A program made the translations under genes and the position numbers. From contig NZ_CP041637.1 of assembly GCF_007197735.1 (NCBI RefSeq), positions 2,327,001-2,391,000 on the forward strand: DNA of 64,000 bases, in the 5' to 3' direction. The stretch comes from Formosa sediminum (GTDB taxonomy: Bacteria > Bacteroidota > Bacteroidia > Flavobacteriales > Flavobacteriaceae). Under the pieces are notes generated by a model, which did not search any database, was not told the DNA's origin, and saw nothing but the letters and a program-made list of their open reading frames with translations. Of this stretch, positions 35,882 through 45,110 are shown piece by piece (position 1 is the first letter of the stretch; every line of letters starts with the position of its first letter).

Positions 35882-38800
35882 ATGAGTAGAGAAAAGAAAA
35901 CGAATACAGAAGCTGTTATTCGAAGCAGAAAAGACACGATTCGGTACATCAACCTTCAGCTTGCTGCTTTGGGACAACCTATTTATCACGACGACGAGAA
36001 TGCAGAAATAGCATTTAGTAATCCTAATTTTCAAAAATTAACTAATGGATTAATTAAAAGTTTTCGTGAAAAATCGAGAATTCTGTCAGATCATTTATCA
36101 CCTGTAGATAATCGTATACAAACTTTTATAGATGATTATTTAAAAGATATAACGTTTGATGCCCCTTTAAAAATACCAAATAACACTTTAGTATTAAATC
36201 AAGCCGGACATGCTCGCGAGGTGAGTTTGCCTCCAAATGGAGATCGTTTTGTAAGTGAAGATGTTACGTCGTATAGAGTAAAACAAGGTGTATTAAATAA
36301 TCCTATTCATGACAAAAGAACCACTAAAGGTACATTCCATATTGTTGAAGGGCCTTTACCGGTGCCTTTAGATAAATTTGAAGTCCCAAAAATTACTTTT
36401 GCGCATTTATTAGATGCAGCGCTTAAACCTTCTTCTGAATTAAAAACGTTACCGTTTACATCTAAACAGAAGGAACAAGCAGAAGTTATGGTGTCTATGT
36501 TAATGAGACCCATGGTATGTCCAGAAGTTAAAGGTGTAATTACCAAAAAGAGTCTAGAAGTGCGTTTCTTTGCTCCAGGGAGTTTAGTGAGTAATTTAGA
36601 TTTTGTGGAAGCTATTTTTGGTAATGCAGGAGATCCTTCGTTAGTGCAAAATGATGCAGCATTAGATACAGAACATTGGACAGGACATACAGGGTGTATT
36701 ATTTTGGCACCTCAATTAAAAACGCTTAAGAAAAAAGATGTAGGCTTACCACATTTTGATGATGCTACGGAACGTCAAAGAAACGACGGTATGTGTTGGA
36801 AAGATGCAGATGAGTTGTATAATGATGGTGGTGCTTTTAAAATTACGTGTAGAGATGATAGAGGTGTTGTGGTAACTTTAATAGCAGATAATTACTACGG
36901 ATATTCTAAAAAGGAAATTAAAACCCAAATTAGCTATTCTGCTAACTTATTTGGTTTGGTAGAGGAAGAACACTCAGGAGGAGCTGTAGCGTACCCAAGA
37001 GGTGTAATGGGAGATATTGTTAATGGTGCTGGTTGGAATAGAAAATATGGAAATAAATATACCTTTGAAGATGTAAAAACTCTTTTAGGAGATAGAATTG
37101 ATGTTAAAGAGGGACATTATGCCATAGATAAGAAATATCCAAACATTGTATATGTGCCTGAAAATGCATACATAAATACGAATACAAACGATGTTACTTG
37201 GACATATAATGGAAAAGATCAACGTATCTTATTGAATCCGCATAAAACATATGTACATCCGTCTGGTAATAAATTTAAACTGGAAAAACATGATGCTATT
37301 TCGTTATGGCGTATAGTAAATACAGCTCCAGAAGGCGTATTCTGCCATAAACCATGTACGGTGTCTGGTGGAGGAAAGTCAGAGATTTCTAAATCTATGA
37401 AAAATGCAATTACTTATAGTAATTTCAATATTATAGATATAGACGAAGACTTTAAAAAAGCCGATGAAATTATAGAGTACGATTACTCTAAAAGATGGAG
37501 AAATTACGATCCAACGTTACCACCATCAGAACCATTTTTAAGTTCTAAAAGAACATTAGGGTCTGCTGTACGATTATTACAACCTTTAGATGTGTTTACA
37601 GACGAATACAACGAGTTTGTATCTAGCATACCTGTACACATTAGATCTTTAGTATTGTTTGTTAAACGTTTATATAGACAAGATCACGACGCCCTAAATT
37701 GGAAAGACTGTGTGTCTGTAGATATTGTAAATGGCCAAAAAGGAACAGGTTTAAAGTATATGAATAATCCTGTAGTGGGGAGTTATGTGCGAATAGGATT
37801 TAATCAGGATGGAAATTGGTTATTAAATAAATTACGATCAGATTTTTCTGCGAGTTTAAAAATTCAAATGGAAGACGATATTACAGCGTCTATTACTTTA
37901 CCAAGACATAACTTTAATAACTTAAATTCACAATACACGAATAAGAGTTTAAAAGTGGCGGCTAATTGCGAATCTCATTTATTCCAAAGACCAGACGAAG
38001 CTATTATTCGTGGGTATGATAAAAATGCAGAACGAGATATTGTAGATGAAAACGTGTTTTTAACAAATTACGAGTTACTAACTAAAAAGGATGCTAAAGA
38101 AATTTATGAAGACACTATTAATTTCGATAAATATACACAGCCTGTAAAAGATTTAATAGAGGAAGTTGTAAATAGTCCTAAAGACGAAGAATACTTTGCT
38201 TTACCTTCACATACAAGAATTGTAAATGGAGAACCTACAAAAAATCCACGTTATTTAGAGCGCAATAAATTTATAAACGAAACAGAAGAAAGCTATTTAG
38301 CTGAAGTTGGTATGCGTTTATTTAGAAAAGTAGCTCCAGAAGATCCAATTGTAGATGTTGTAAATGCAGTATTACCAGGTAGACGTAACAATCCAGCCGA
38401 TACTAAAGCCGGAATCCGTCCGTTGGCTGTTTATAATCCAATTCATTATCAGGAAACTCCAGAAATGTTTATGGACTTTATCTGTAGTCTTACAGGGAAA
38501 TCACCGTCTACTACAGGAGCAGGCTCTGAAGGTGCTTTAACAAAAGGACCTTTTAATATGCTTACGCCTACAACAGATTTAAATAATGCATTATTATCTC
38601 ATATTTTAACAGAATCTAATGCTTTTAGTACGGCTGCAGGTTATGTTGGTGGAGAAAATAAGGTAGATCATGATATTAGTATTCTAATTCCAGAAATATG
38701 GGCGCGTTTAGAGCCTCAAGACAGAGATCCTAATTTCTTAATTAAAGATGGAGCACTTGAAAAAATAGACGATTTCGAATATAATGGTAAAAAAGTACTC

Positions 38801-39361
38801 GCGAGTAGATTAGGGTACCGTATAACAAAACAATTCTCTTTAAGATGTTTAAACCGTATTTTCGATGAACCAAATGCTGTGTTTAACGAAAAAATGCTTA
38901 AACCAGAATTGCAAGGTATGGAAGACTATGTAGATGGAATTAATAATATTGTTGAAGCGCAACAAAAAGTAGCGTTAAGATATTTTGAAGATGGAAGTAT
39001 AGAAGCAGCTATTCCGCCATTAAAAATTCTTTTACATATGATGGCTTACGGAAACTACGAAGGTAAAGAGATGAGCGATCCAGAGCTAAGAAGTTATTTT
39101 GAAAGAGACTATGTACTTAATAGTGATTGGTATAAAGAGCGATTAAAATTAAAACAACAAAAAGACATCGCGTTTTACACTAAACAAATTAATTACTTAG
39201 AAACGTTTATGTCTAATCCAAGTAATAAGCAATTGGTTGCAGAAATGGATTTAGATCATCGTTTACAAAGTGTAAAAGACTTATACAATAAAGCGAATAC
39301 AGCCGAGTATTTAGAAAGCTTAGTAGGTACCATTGGTGCAGACCCATTATATTACAAATAA
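35882..39361 (+). CDS. PPi-type phosphoenolpyruvate carboxykinase
   Basis: A 1159-residue protein recognised as the large pyrophosphate-dependent PEPCK type described from Propionibacterium and Entamoeba (usually about 1100-1200 residues). Conserved blocks include WTGHTGCIILAPQL, HFDDATERQRNDG, ADNYYGYSKKEIKTQISYSA, the P-loop-like VSGGGKSEISKS (494-505) and GKSPSTTGAGSEGALTKGPF (872-891). It interconverts oxaloacetate plus PPi and PEP plus CO2 plus Pi in the cytoplasm. I chose ATG 35882 (MSREKKTN...), whose start aligns with the family; an in-frame ATG at 35840 would add 14 residues. It has its own promoter and terminator. Identification is from memory of family motifs, not a search. Confidence 0.85.
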   Translation: MSREKKTNTEAVIRSRKDTIRYINLQLAALGQPIYHDDENAEIAFSNPNFQKLTNGLIKSFREKSRILSDHLSPVDNRIQTFIDDYLKDITFDAPLKIPNNTLVLNQAGHAREVSLPPNGDRFVSEDVTSYRVKQGVLNNPIHDKRTTKGTFHIVEGPLPVPLDKFEVPKITFAHLLDAALKPSSELKTLPFTSKQKEQAEVMVSMLMRPMVCPEVKGVITKKSLEVRFFAPGSLVSNLDFVEAIFGNAGDPSLVQNDAALDTEHWTGHTGCIILAPQLKTLKKKDVGLPHFDDATERQRNDGMCWKDADELYNDGGAFKITCRDDRGVVVTLIADNYYGYSKKEIKTQISYSANLFGLVEEEHSGGAVAYPRGVMGDIVNGAGWNRKYGNKYTFEDVKTLLGDRIDVKEGHYAIDKKYPNIVYVPENAYINTNTNDVTWTYNGKDQRILLNPHKTYVHPSGNKFKLEKHDAISLWRIVNTAPEGVFCHKPCTVSGGGKSEISKSMKNAITYSNFNIIDIDEDFKKADEIIEYDYSKRWRNYDPTLPPSEPFLSSKRTLGSAVRLLQPLDVFTDEYNEFVSSIPVHIRSLVLFVKRLYRQDHDALNWKDCVSVDIVNGQKGTGLKYMNNPVVGSYVRIGFNQDGNWLLNKLRSDFSASLKIQMEDDITASITLPRHNFNNLNSQYTNKSLKVAANCESHLFQRPDEAIIRGYDKNAERDIVDENVFLTNYELLTKKDAKEIYEDTINFDKYTQPVKDLIEEVVNSPKDEEYFALPSHTRIVNGEPTKNPRYLERNKFINETEESYLAEVGMRLFRKVAPEDPIVDVVNAVLPGRRNNPADTKAGIRPLAVYNPIHYQETPEMFMDFICSLTGKSPSTTGAGSEGALTKGPFNMLTPTTDLNNALLSHILTESNAFSTAAGYVGGENKVDHDISILIPEIWARLEPQDRDPNFLIKDGALEKIDDFEYNGKKVLASRLGYRITKQFSLRCLNRIFDEPNAVFNEKMLKPELQGMEDYVDGINNIVEAQQKVALRYFEDGSIEAAIPPLKILLHMMAYGNYEGKEMSDPELRSYFERDYVLNSDWYKERLKLKQQKDIAFYTKQINYLETFMSNPSNKQLVAEMDLDHRLQSVKDLYNKANTAEYLESLVGTIGADPLYYK

Positions 39362-39403
39362 TGCATTAAAACGCTTAACGTATAGTTTAGTATTTAAATA
39401 TTT

Positions 39404-39433
39404 AAAGGCTTGAGGTTTTCCTCAAGCTTTTTT
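39404..39433 (+). terminator. Terminator after the PPi-PEPCK gene
   Basis: Stem GCTTGAGG / CCTCAAGC with TTTT loop, followed by six T. Confidence 0.88.
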
Positions 39434-39525
39434 GTTTAATAGCACCTTCATTTAAGTATTATTTTTAGGGATTAATCAATATTGACTAAATTTGAAACTA
39501 ATATAAATGGGTAAAATATATCAAC

Positions 39526-40506
39526 ATGAGTATGAATAAGATTGTTTGGGGTATAATTGGCTGTGGAGATGTAGCAGAAGTTAAAAGTGGTCCAGCGTTT
39601 TCGTTAGTAAAACAATCAGAATTAAAAGCGGTAATGCGTAGAGATTTAGCTAAAGCCGAAGATTTTGCAAAACGGCATCAGGTTAAATATTGGTATAATG
39701 ATGCGTCATCCATTTTAGAAGATCCAGAAATTAATGCCGTTTATATTGCCACACCTCCAGCATTTCATTTACAATATACTTTAGACGCTATAAAAGCAGG
39801 TAAACATGTTTATTTAGAAAAACCTATGGCGCTAAATGCATTAGAAGCCCAAAAAATTATAGAAGCCTTAAAAACATCTAATACAAAATTAAGTGTTGCG
39901 CATTACAGGCGTTACTTACCAGCTTTTTTAAAAGTACAAGATTTGTTACAAGCACATATAATAGGCGAGGTGTTGTTTGCAGATATTCAGATTTTACAAT
40001 CAAAAAACTCTGAGATAATCGCTAATTCAGATACGCCGTGGCGTTTTAATCCTGAAATATCGGGTGGCGGATTGTTTCATGATGTTGCACCGCATCAATT
40101 AGATTTAATGTATATGTATTTTGGCGATTACAAAGCTGCAACAGGGTTTTCGATAAATAGAAGTCAAAATTCATCAGACGATATTGTAAACGGCATTATT
40201 AATTTTAATAACGGAATACAGTGTCGTGGTATGTGGTCTTTTAATGGCGCTAAAGCAGATGAGAAAGATGATTGTGTTATTTATGGTACAACAGGTAGAA
40301 TAGAATTTTCATTCTATGGAAAACAAGTCACTTACTACAAAAATGGTACAGCAAAAAGTTTTCTATTTAAAACTCCTAAACATATACAACAACCTATGAT
40401 TTCGGCAGTTGTAGATTATTTTTTAGATCAAGGTGAAAATCCCTGTCCTGCAGAAGATGCCTTACAAGTCACTAAAATTATGGATGCATTTACAAACTAC
40501 CATTAA
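39526..40506 (+). CDS. Gfo/Idh/MocA family oxidoreductase
   Basis: A 326-residue NAD(P)-dependent dehydrogenase. The N-terminal Rossmann fold has WGIIGCGDVAE (dinucleotide motif) and IATPPAFH, followed by the family motif EKPMALNA with the catalytic Lys, then the C-terminal alpha/beta domain with GGGLFHDVAPHQLD, which contributes the active-site His. Substrates of the family are sugars, inositols or related compounds; the specific one is unknown. It is a single-gene unit between two terminators, with TAAATTTG at 39487-39494 as a possible -7 element. Placement near KDG genes is suggestive only. Confidence 0.87.
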   Translation: MSMNKIVWGIIGCGDVAEVKSGPAFSLVKQSELKAVMRRDLAKAEDFAKRHQVKYWYNDASSILEDPEINAVYIATPPAFHLQYTLDAIKAGKHVYLEKPMALNALEAQKIIEALKTSNTKLSVAHYRRYLPAFLKVQDLLQAHIIGEVLFADIQILQSKNSEIIANSDTPWRFNPEISGGGLFHDVAPHQLDLMYMYFGDYKAATGFSINRSQNSSDDIVNGIINFNNGIQCRGMWSFNGAKADEKDDCVIYGTTGRIEFSFYGKQVTYYKNGTAKSFLFKTPKHIQQPMISAVVDYFLDQGENPCPAEDALQVTKIMDAFTNYH

Positions 40507-40560
40507 AATAAGATTTTTCTTAGTAAAAATGTAAGTTAAAACTTATGTGATTTTAAATAA

Positions 40561-40588
40561 AGGCCATCAAAAATAGGTGGTCTTTTTT
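40561..40588 (+). terminator. Terminator after the oxidoreductase gene
   Basis: Arms AGGCCATC and GGTGGTCT pair over 8 bp with G-U pairs, followed by a T run; weaker than others in the window. Confidence 0.55.
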
Positions 40589-40741
40589 ATATGCTAATCA
40601 GTCATTATAATTGTTTTATAGTAAGTTATAGATAAGGAAGTAGTGAGGTAACATGATAAATGTCATGTATTATGGCTAAAAATAATCTCACTTTTGTAAA
40701 TCTTTTTGTTAAGAAAAAAAGAATAACTTAAAATAATTTTA

Positions 40742-42553
40742 ATGAAAAAACTACATTCATTCCACATACCAGTAATGGGAATAGGCTTTACAGCAGACAC
40801 CCCTTTAAAGGTATCTCATTTAGGGATAGATTCGGCGATTTCTTTAGTAGACGATATCTTATTAGAGAAGCTTAGAAAGATGTATTGCAATATGTTCGAG
40901 TTACCTTATAGTGAAATCGATAATGCTCAACCCGACTTTAGAGCTAAGCGTATAACCTCTTATTTAGATATGTTACATGATGTTACTGAAGAAAAATTCA
41001 ATCAACTTAAAGAGGTAAACAAATCTTGTATAGATGAGTTAAAACATTACTTAAGTCTATTGCCAAGCACTTCAGAAATAAAAACTCAGTTTGTAAATGC
41101 TATTTCAGATACCTTTAACTTAGATAAGGCAAAAAAGATTTTTTCTGAACATTTAGAAAAAGGAAGTATTGATGTTAATATTATGACCAAAGTCGATAAA
41201 GATCATTTTGAAAATAAAGAAAAATTGCCTGCAGCATATAACGATGCACATGCTGCTCTTAGAGGTTATGCCCAATCTAATTTAAGTTCGTCTTTAATAT
41301 TATCGGCAGGTATGAATCCACAATTATTCAGTTATCTCGAACACTTTAAGGATTTTTATCCAGATGTTACAGGTTATATTAAAAAGAAAATAATACTTAA
41401 AGTTAGCGATTACAGATCGGCTTTAATTCAAGGTAAAATTTTAGCCAAAAAAGGAATTTGGGTTTCAGAATTTAGAATAGAATCGGGATTAAACTGCGGG
41501 GGACATGCCTTTGCGACTAACGGATTATTATTAGGGCCTATTTTAAATGAATTTACGGTGAATAAAGATCGTTTAAAAATAGAGCTTCACGAACTATTAA
41601 CAGCAGCATTACAAACTAAAGGGTATGTTACACCAGACCATGTTTTACCCATTAAGATTACTGCCCAAGGTGGTGTAGGTACTTCGGAAGAGCATGACTT
41701 TTTATTACACCAATATAATTTAGATTCTATAGGTTGGGGAACACCATTTTTATTAGTTCCAGAAGCCACTGCAGTAGATCAAGAAACATTACAACAGTTG
41801 GTAAACGCTAAAGAAGAAGATTTATATTTAAGCGATATTTCGCCTCTAGGTGTGCCTTTTAATAGTTTAAAAGGGAATACCAAAGACGAAGAGAAATACA
41901 GAAATATTAAAAAAAACAGACCAGGAAGTGCTTGTCCTAAAAAGTTTGTAGCTTTAGATAAAGAGTTTACCGAAGAAGGCCTATGTACAGCTTCTAGACA
42001 GTACCAGCATTTAAAAATTAAGCAATTAGATGCGAAAGGGTTAGATAAGTTAACTTATCAAGAAGAATTGAATAAAATTACCATAAAATCTTGTACCTGT
42101 GTCGGGTTAGGCACATCTGCATTATTAAAATATAATTTAGACACCAAAACAGAAGGTAAAGGAGTATCTGTATGTCCAGGTCCTAATATGGCGTATTTTT
42201 CTAAAATCATGAGCCTTAATGAAATGACTTCACACATTTATGGAGAAATTAAAAATATAGTATCACCACACAGGCCTAATATATTTGTGAAAGAGCTTAG
42301 TATTTATGTAGATTATATTACTAAAAAATTTAATGAATCTTCGGTAATCGCAAATAAGAGGGAAGAAAGGTATTTTACCACTTTTATTAATAATTTAAAA
42401 GCAGGTGTATCTTATTATGATAGTCTTCTGGAAGAAACTAAAGATTATTTTCAAACCTCTAAACATATTATTAAAGCAGGTTTAGAAACTGAGTTAAACC
42501 GATTAAAAACATTAAGTTTAAAAGTAGAGGCAGCTGTACAAGTTGTGACTTAA
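40742..42553 (+). CDS. Conserved cysteine-rich protein of unknown function
   Basis: A 603-residue soluble protein I do not recognise with certainty. The first half is helical. The middle has strand-glycine blocks that recall flavin-dependent TIM barrels: SGLNCGGHAFATNG (C252) and ITAQGGVGTSEEHDF (306-320). Six conserved-looking cysteines cluster in the rest: C252, C398 (SACPKKF), C415 (GLCTASRQYQ), C451 and C453 (KSCTCVGLGTS), C478 (VSVCPGPNMAYF). An Fe-S cluster or redox/metal site is possible. The C-terminal 100 residues are helical. It is a single gene ending at a strong terminator; its neighbours give no functional clue. Confidence 0.65.
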   Translation: MKKLHSFHIPVMGIGFTADTPLKVSHLGIDSAISLVDDILLEKLRKMYCNMFELPYSEIDNAQPDFRAKRITSYLDMLHDVTEEKFNQLKEVNKSCIDELKHYLSLLPSTSEIKTQFVNAISDTFNLDKAKKIFSEHLEKGSIDVNIMTKVDKDHFENKEKLPAAYNDAHAALRGYAQSNLSSSLILSAGMNPQLFSYLEHFKDFYPDVTGYIKKKIILKVSDYRSALIQGKILAKKGIWVSEFRIESGLNCGGHAFATNGLLLGPILNEFTVNKDRLKIELHELLTAALQTKGYVTPDHVLPIKITAQGGVGTSEEHDFLLHQYNLDSIGWGTPFLLVPEATAVDQETLQQLVNAKEEDLYLSDISPLGVPFNSLKGNTKDEEKYRNIKKNRPGSACPKKFVALDKEFTEEGLCTASRQYQHLKIKQLDAKGLDKLTYQEELNKITIKSCTCVGLGTSALLKYNLDTKTEGKGVSVCPGPNMAYFSKIMSLNEMTSHIYGEIKNIVSPHRPNIFVKELSIYVDYITKKFNESSVIANKREERYFTTFINNLKAGVSYYDSLLEETKDYFQTSKHIIKAGLETELNRLKTLSLKVEAAVQVVT

Positions 42554-42580
42554 TAGTAAACGCTAAAATCTTAGCTTAAC

Positions 42581-42613
42581 AAAAAAAGCCTTGCAACTTG
42601 CAAGGTTTTTTTT
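42581..42613. terminator. Terminator after the cysteine-rich protein gene
   Basis: Arms CCTTGCA / TGCAAGG flanked by seven A and eight T, so it could work in both directions. Confidence 0.85.
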
Positions 42614-42752
42614 GTTAAAACCCATTGTATATTTTAAAGGAAATAAATTATTTATAAAATGCTTTTGCGTTAAGAATAGACGTGTTTATGTTAATAAATA
42701 AGTTAAAACAACTTTAAATTGCAGTATGTAATAAAAGGTTTAAATGACTGAT

Positions 42753-42780
42753 TTGTAATGAGTTTTTTGCTTTAAATTTG
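42753..42780 (+). promoter_or_regulatory. Candidate promoter of the YtxH/holin trio
   Basis: TTG at 42753-42755, 17-bp spacer, TAAATTTG at 42773-42780. A second TAAATTTG at 42849-42856 lacks a -33 TTG at proper distance and may be an alternative. Confidence 0.45.
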
Positions 42781-42907
42781 GGATTTATATTTTGTGTTGT
42801 TTAACTTAAAATTGTGCTTTATTATGCATAAAATCTCTTAATATTATGTAAATTTGATAATAGATTTTTAATTAATCTAGAATATTTAACCATAAAACTA
42901 TACAGTT

Positions 42908-43270
42908 ATGAGTAAGAGTAGTAACACCGTTTTAGGACTTTTAGCAGGTACAGCTATAGGAGCGTTAGTTGGCATTCTTTATGCTCCGGATAAAGGTAGT
43001 AAAACAAGAAAGCGCTTGGCTGAAGAGGCTTCAGTTGTTGCAGATAAAATGAATAGTAGTGCTCAAGATATAAAAGAAAAAGTAAGTAGCACTGCGCACG
43101 ATCTAAAAGAAAAGGTTAATAGCCAAATGGCAAGTCAGAAGAAAACTTTAGACGAACAATTAGAAGTCATTGTTACAGATGCTAGTCATAAAGCAGACGA
43201 TGTAATTTCTACCTTAGAAAAAAAACTCGCTTACTTAAAAGAACAAAATAAGAAATTTCAAAAATCATAA
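42908..43270 (+). CDS. YtxH domain-containing protein
   Basis: A 120-residue protein with an N-terminal Gly-rich hydrophobic segment (VLGLLAGTAIGALVGILYAP, about 8-27) followed by the DKGSKTRKRL motif of the YtxH family. A long amphipathic helix (about 40-118) with DIKEKVSSTAHDLKEKVNS-type repeats is likely a coiled coil. The family is linked to envelope or general stress in Gram-positive bacteria; in Flavobacteriia it usually sits with a holin-like gene as here. First of three genes spaced by 3 bp each. Confidence 0.85.
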   Translation: MSKSSNTVLGLLAGTAIGALVGILYAPDKGSKTRKRLAEEASVVADKMNSSAQDIKEKVSSTAHDLKEKVNSQMASQKKTLDEQLEVIVTDASHKADDVISTLEKKLAYLKEQNKKFQKS

Positions 43271-43273
43271 TAT

Positions 43274-43621
43274 ATGAATGTTTTTGAATCTTTAAATGAG
43301 ACTTCAAATAAAGCCGTAGATATTGGTGAGAAGTATGTAGAAGCTTCTCATCAATATTTAAAGCTAAAAATATTTCAACAGCTAACGGGTGCAATGAGCC
43401 TTTTTGGTAAAATGTTACTTATAGGTTCGTTTTTATTTATTGCGTTTTTGTTTTTAGCAATCTCGGCAGCAGTAGCTATAGGATATGTATTAGGTAATTT
43501 CGCTCTAGGTGCTTTGGTTGTTGGGGGTACATTCTTATTATTAGCTTTAATTATTTACTTATTAAGACATCGTATAGATAAGAAGTTTATAGAAGTGATG
43601 TCTGAAAATTTTTTTGATTAG
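43274..43621 (+). CDS. Phage-holin-like small membrane protein (holin family 3_6 type)
   Basis: A 115-residue protein. An amphipathic N-terminus (1-45) is followed by two TM helices (about 48-73 and 78-96) and a basic tail. This layout and the gene order YtxH / holin-like / small protein recur in Bacteroidota. Despite the family name no phage genes are nearby; an envelope-stress or membrane-remodelling role is a guess. It begins 3 bp after the YtxH gene. Confidence 0.75.
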   Translation: MNVFESLNETSNKAVDIGEKYVEASHQYLKLKIFQQLTGAMSLFGKMLLIGSFLFIAFLFLAISAAVAIGYVLGNFALGALVVGGTFLLLALIIYLLRHRIDKKFIEVMSENFFD

Positions 43622-43624
43622 TAT

Positions 43625-43828
43625 ATGAAAAAGGATTTTACAAATTTCGATGATATAAAGTTAGAGCTTAAACGTTTAGATCTTGAACGTCAAATAGCCT
43701 GGGAAGAAATGAAAGCCTTAAAAGGTGATGTTAAAGAGGACTTAAAACCTTTAAACTGGGTACACACCGTAATTAATTATACGGGAAAAATAGGCTCTCT
43801 TGTATTTCTTAAGAAACTTTTTAAATAA
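43625..43828 (+). CDS. Small conserved hypothetical protein of the YtxH trio
   Basis: A 67-residue, highly charged protein. The first half is predicted helical (LELKRLDLERQIAWEEMKAL) and the C-terminus is hydrophobic/basic (TGKIGSLVFLKKLFK). No TM segment of full length. It starts 3 bp after the holin-like gene and is followed by a terminator, so the three genes form a closed operon. Function unknown; a partner of the two membrane proteins is inferred. Confidence 0.75.
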   Translation: MKKDFTNFDDIKLELKRLDLERQIAWEEMKALKGDVKEDLKPLNWVHTVINYTGKIGSLVFLKKLFK

Positions 43829-43881
43829 AAAAGACGTATTAAAATTTTACAATTTACATAATACCATTTTATATACTAAGC

Positions 43882-43914
43882 CCAATAATTGTATTTAATT
43901 ATTGGTTTTTTTTT
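43882..43914 (+). terminator. Terminator of the YtxH operon
   Basis: Perfect stem CCAATAATT / AATTATTGG with a 6-nt loop and nine T. Confidence 0.88.
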
Positions 43915-43970
43915 AGTGTATACTCCATCAATAATTTTTATCTATTAATAATAACTTTTAATAACTTAAG

Positions 43971-44002
43971 TTGTAAGGTTTGTCTCAAAAATTCTACTTT
44001 TG
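43971..44002 (+). promoter_or_regulatory. Promoter of trxB
   Basis: TTG at 43971-43973, 21-bp spacer, TACTTTTG at 43995-44002 (TAnnTTTG match), 25 bp before the ATG. Confidence 0.65.
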
Positions 44003-44027
44003 TTGTAATAATAAATGATAAGAAGAT

Positions 44028-44990
44028 ATGTCTGATACTATTGAAAAAGTTAAATGCCTAATAATAGGTTCTGGACCTGCAGGATATACAGCAGCTATTT
44101 ATGCTGCAAGAGCTAATATGGCTCCGGTACTATATCAAGGAATGCAACCAGGTGGTCAATTAACAACAACTAACGAAGTAGAAAATTTCCCAGGTTATCC
44201 AGAAGGAATTACAGGGCCAGATATGATGATTCAATTACAAGATCAGGCTAAACGTTTTGGTACAGATATTCGTGATGGTTGGGTTACTAAAGTAGATTTC
44301 TCAGGATCTATACATAAAATATGGGTTAATGAAACTCAAGAAATACATGCAGAGACTGTAATTATCTCTACAGGAGCTTCGGCTAAATATTTAGGATTAC
44401 CATCAGAACAAAAGTATCTTCAATTGGGAGGTGGTGTATCTGCTTGTGCAGTTTGCGACGGGTTTTTCTACAGAAATCAAGAAGTGGTTATTGTAGGAGC
44501 TGGAGATTCTGCTTGTGAAGAAGCACATTACTTATCTAAATTGTGTAAAAAAGTAACCATGTTAGTAAGACGTGATGAATTTAGAGCGTCTAAAATTATG
44601 GCAAATCGCGTTAAAAAAACTGAAAATATCGAAATCTTATTCAATACAGAAACAGAAGAAGTATTGGGAGATGGTCAAGTTGTTACAGGTGTTAAGGTTA
44701 AAAATAATCAAACAAACGAATTTAAAGAAATACCTGCTACTGGATTTTTTGTTGCTATTGGTCATAAACCTAACACAGATATATTTAAAGACTTTTTAGA
44801 ACTAGACGAAACAGGGTATATTATTAATAAACCAGGGTCTTCTAAAACAAATATAGATGGCGTATTTGTATCTGGAGATGCGGCAGATCATGTATACAGA
44901 CAAGCAATTACTGCTGCTGGAACTGGATGTATGGCAGCCTTAGATGCAGAGCGTTATTTAGCGTCTAAAGATGTAGAAGTAGAGGCTTAA
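44028..44990 (+). CDS. trxB: Thioredoxin-disulfide reductase
   Basis: A 320-residue flavoprotein of standard TrxB length. It has the FAD-binding GSGPAGYTAAIYAA (14-27), redox-active CAVCDG (C140, C143), NADPH-binding VGAGDSACEEA, and the C-terminal FAD block FVSGDAADH. It reduces oxidised thioredoxin with NADPH in the cytoplasm. Single-gene unit between its own promoter and a terminator. All key residues are intact. Confidence 0.96.
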   Translation: MSDTIEKVKCLIIGSGPAGYTAAIYAARANMAPVLYQGMQPGGQLTTTNEVENFPGYPEGITGPDMMIQLQDQAKRFGTDIRDGWVTKVDFSGSIHKIWVNETQEIHAETVIISTGASAKYLGLPSEQKYLQLGGGVSACAVCDGFFYRNQEVVIVGAGDSACEEAHYLSKLCKKVTMLVRRDEFRASKIMANRVKKTENIEILFNTETEEVLGDGQVVTGVKVKNNQTNEFKEIPATGFFVAIGHKPNTDIFKDFLELDETGYIINKPGSSKTNIDGVFVSGDAADHVYRQAITAAGTGCMAALDAERYLASKDVEVEA

Positions 44991-45015
44991 TTCTATTTTT
45001 AAATCTAAGTAATTG

Positions 45016-45044
45016 AAACCGAAGCATTTGTTTCGGTTTTTTTT
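45016..45044 (+). terminator. Terminator after trxB
   Basis: Arms AAACCGAA / TTCGGTTT around an 8-nt loop, then a T tract. Confidence 0.82.
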
Positions 45045-45110
45045 GTATCTTTCAGTTTTCGTAAGAAGGTTGTATTAATAGCATATTACTAACTCATAAA
45101 TTCTAATATT

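Noticed and set aside
43274-43621. Holin-like gene as a prophage remnant
   Set aside because: There are no other phage genes, and the gene is in a tight operon with a YtxH protein as is usual in this group.
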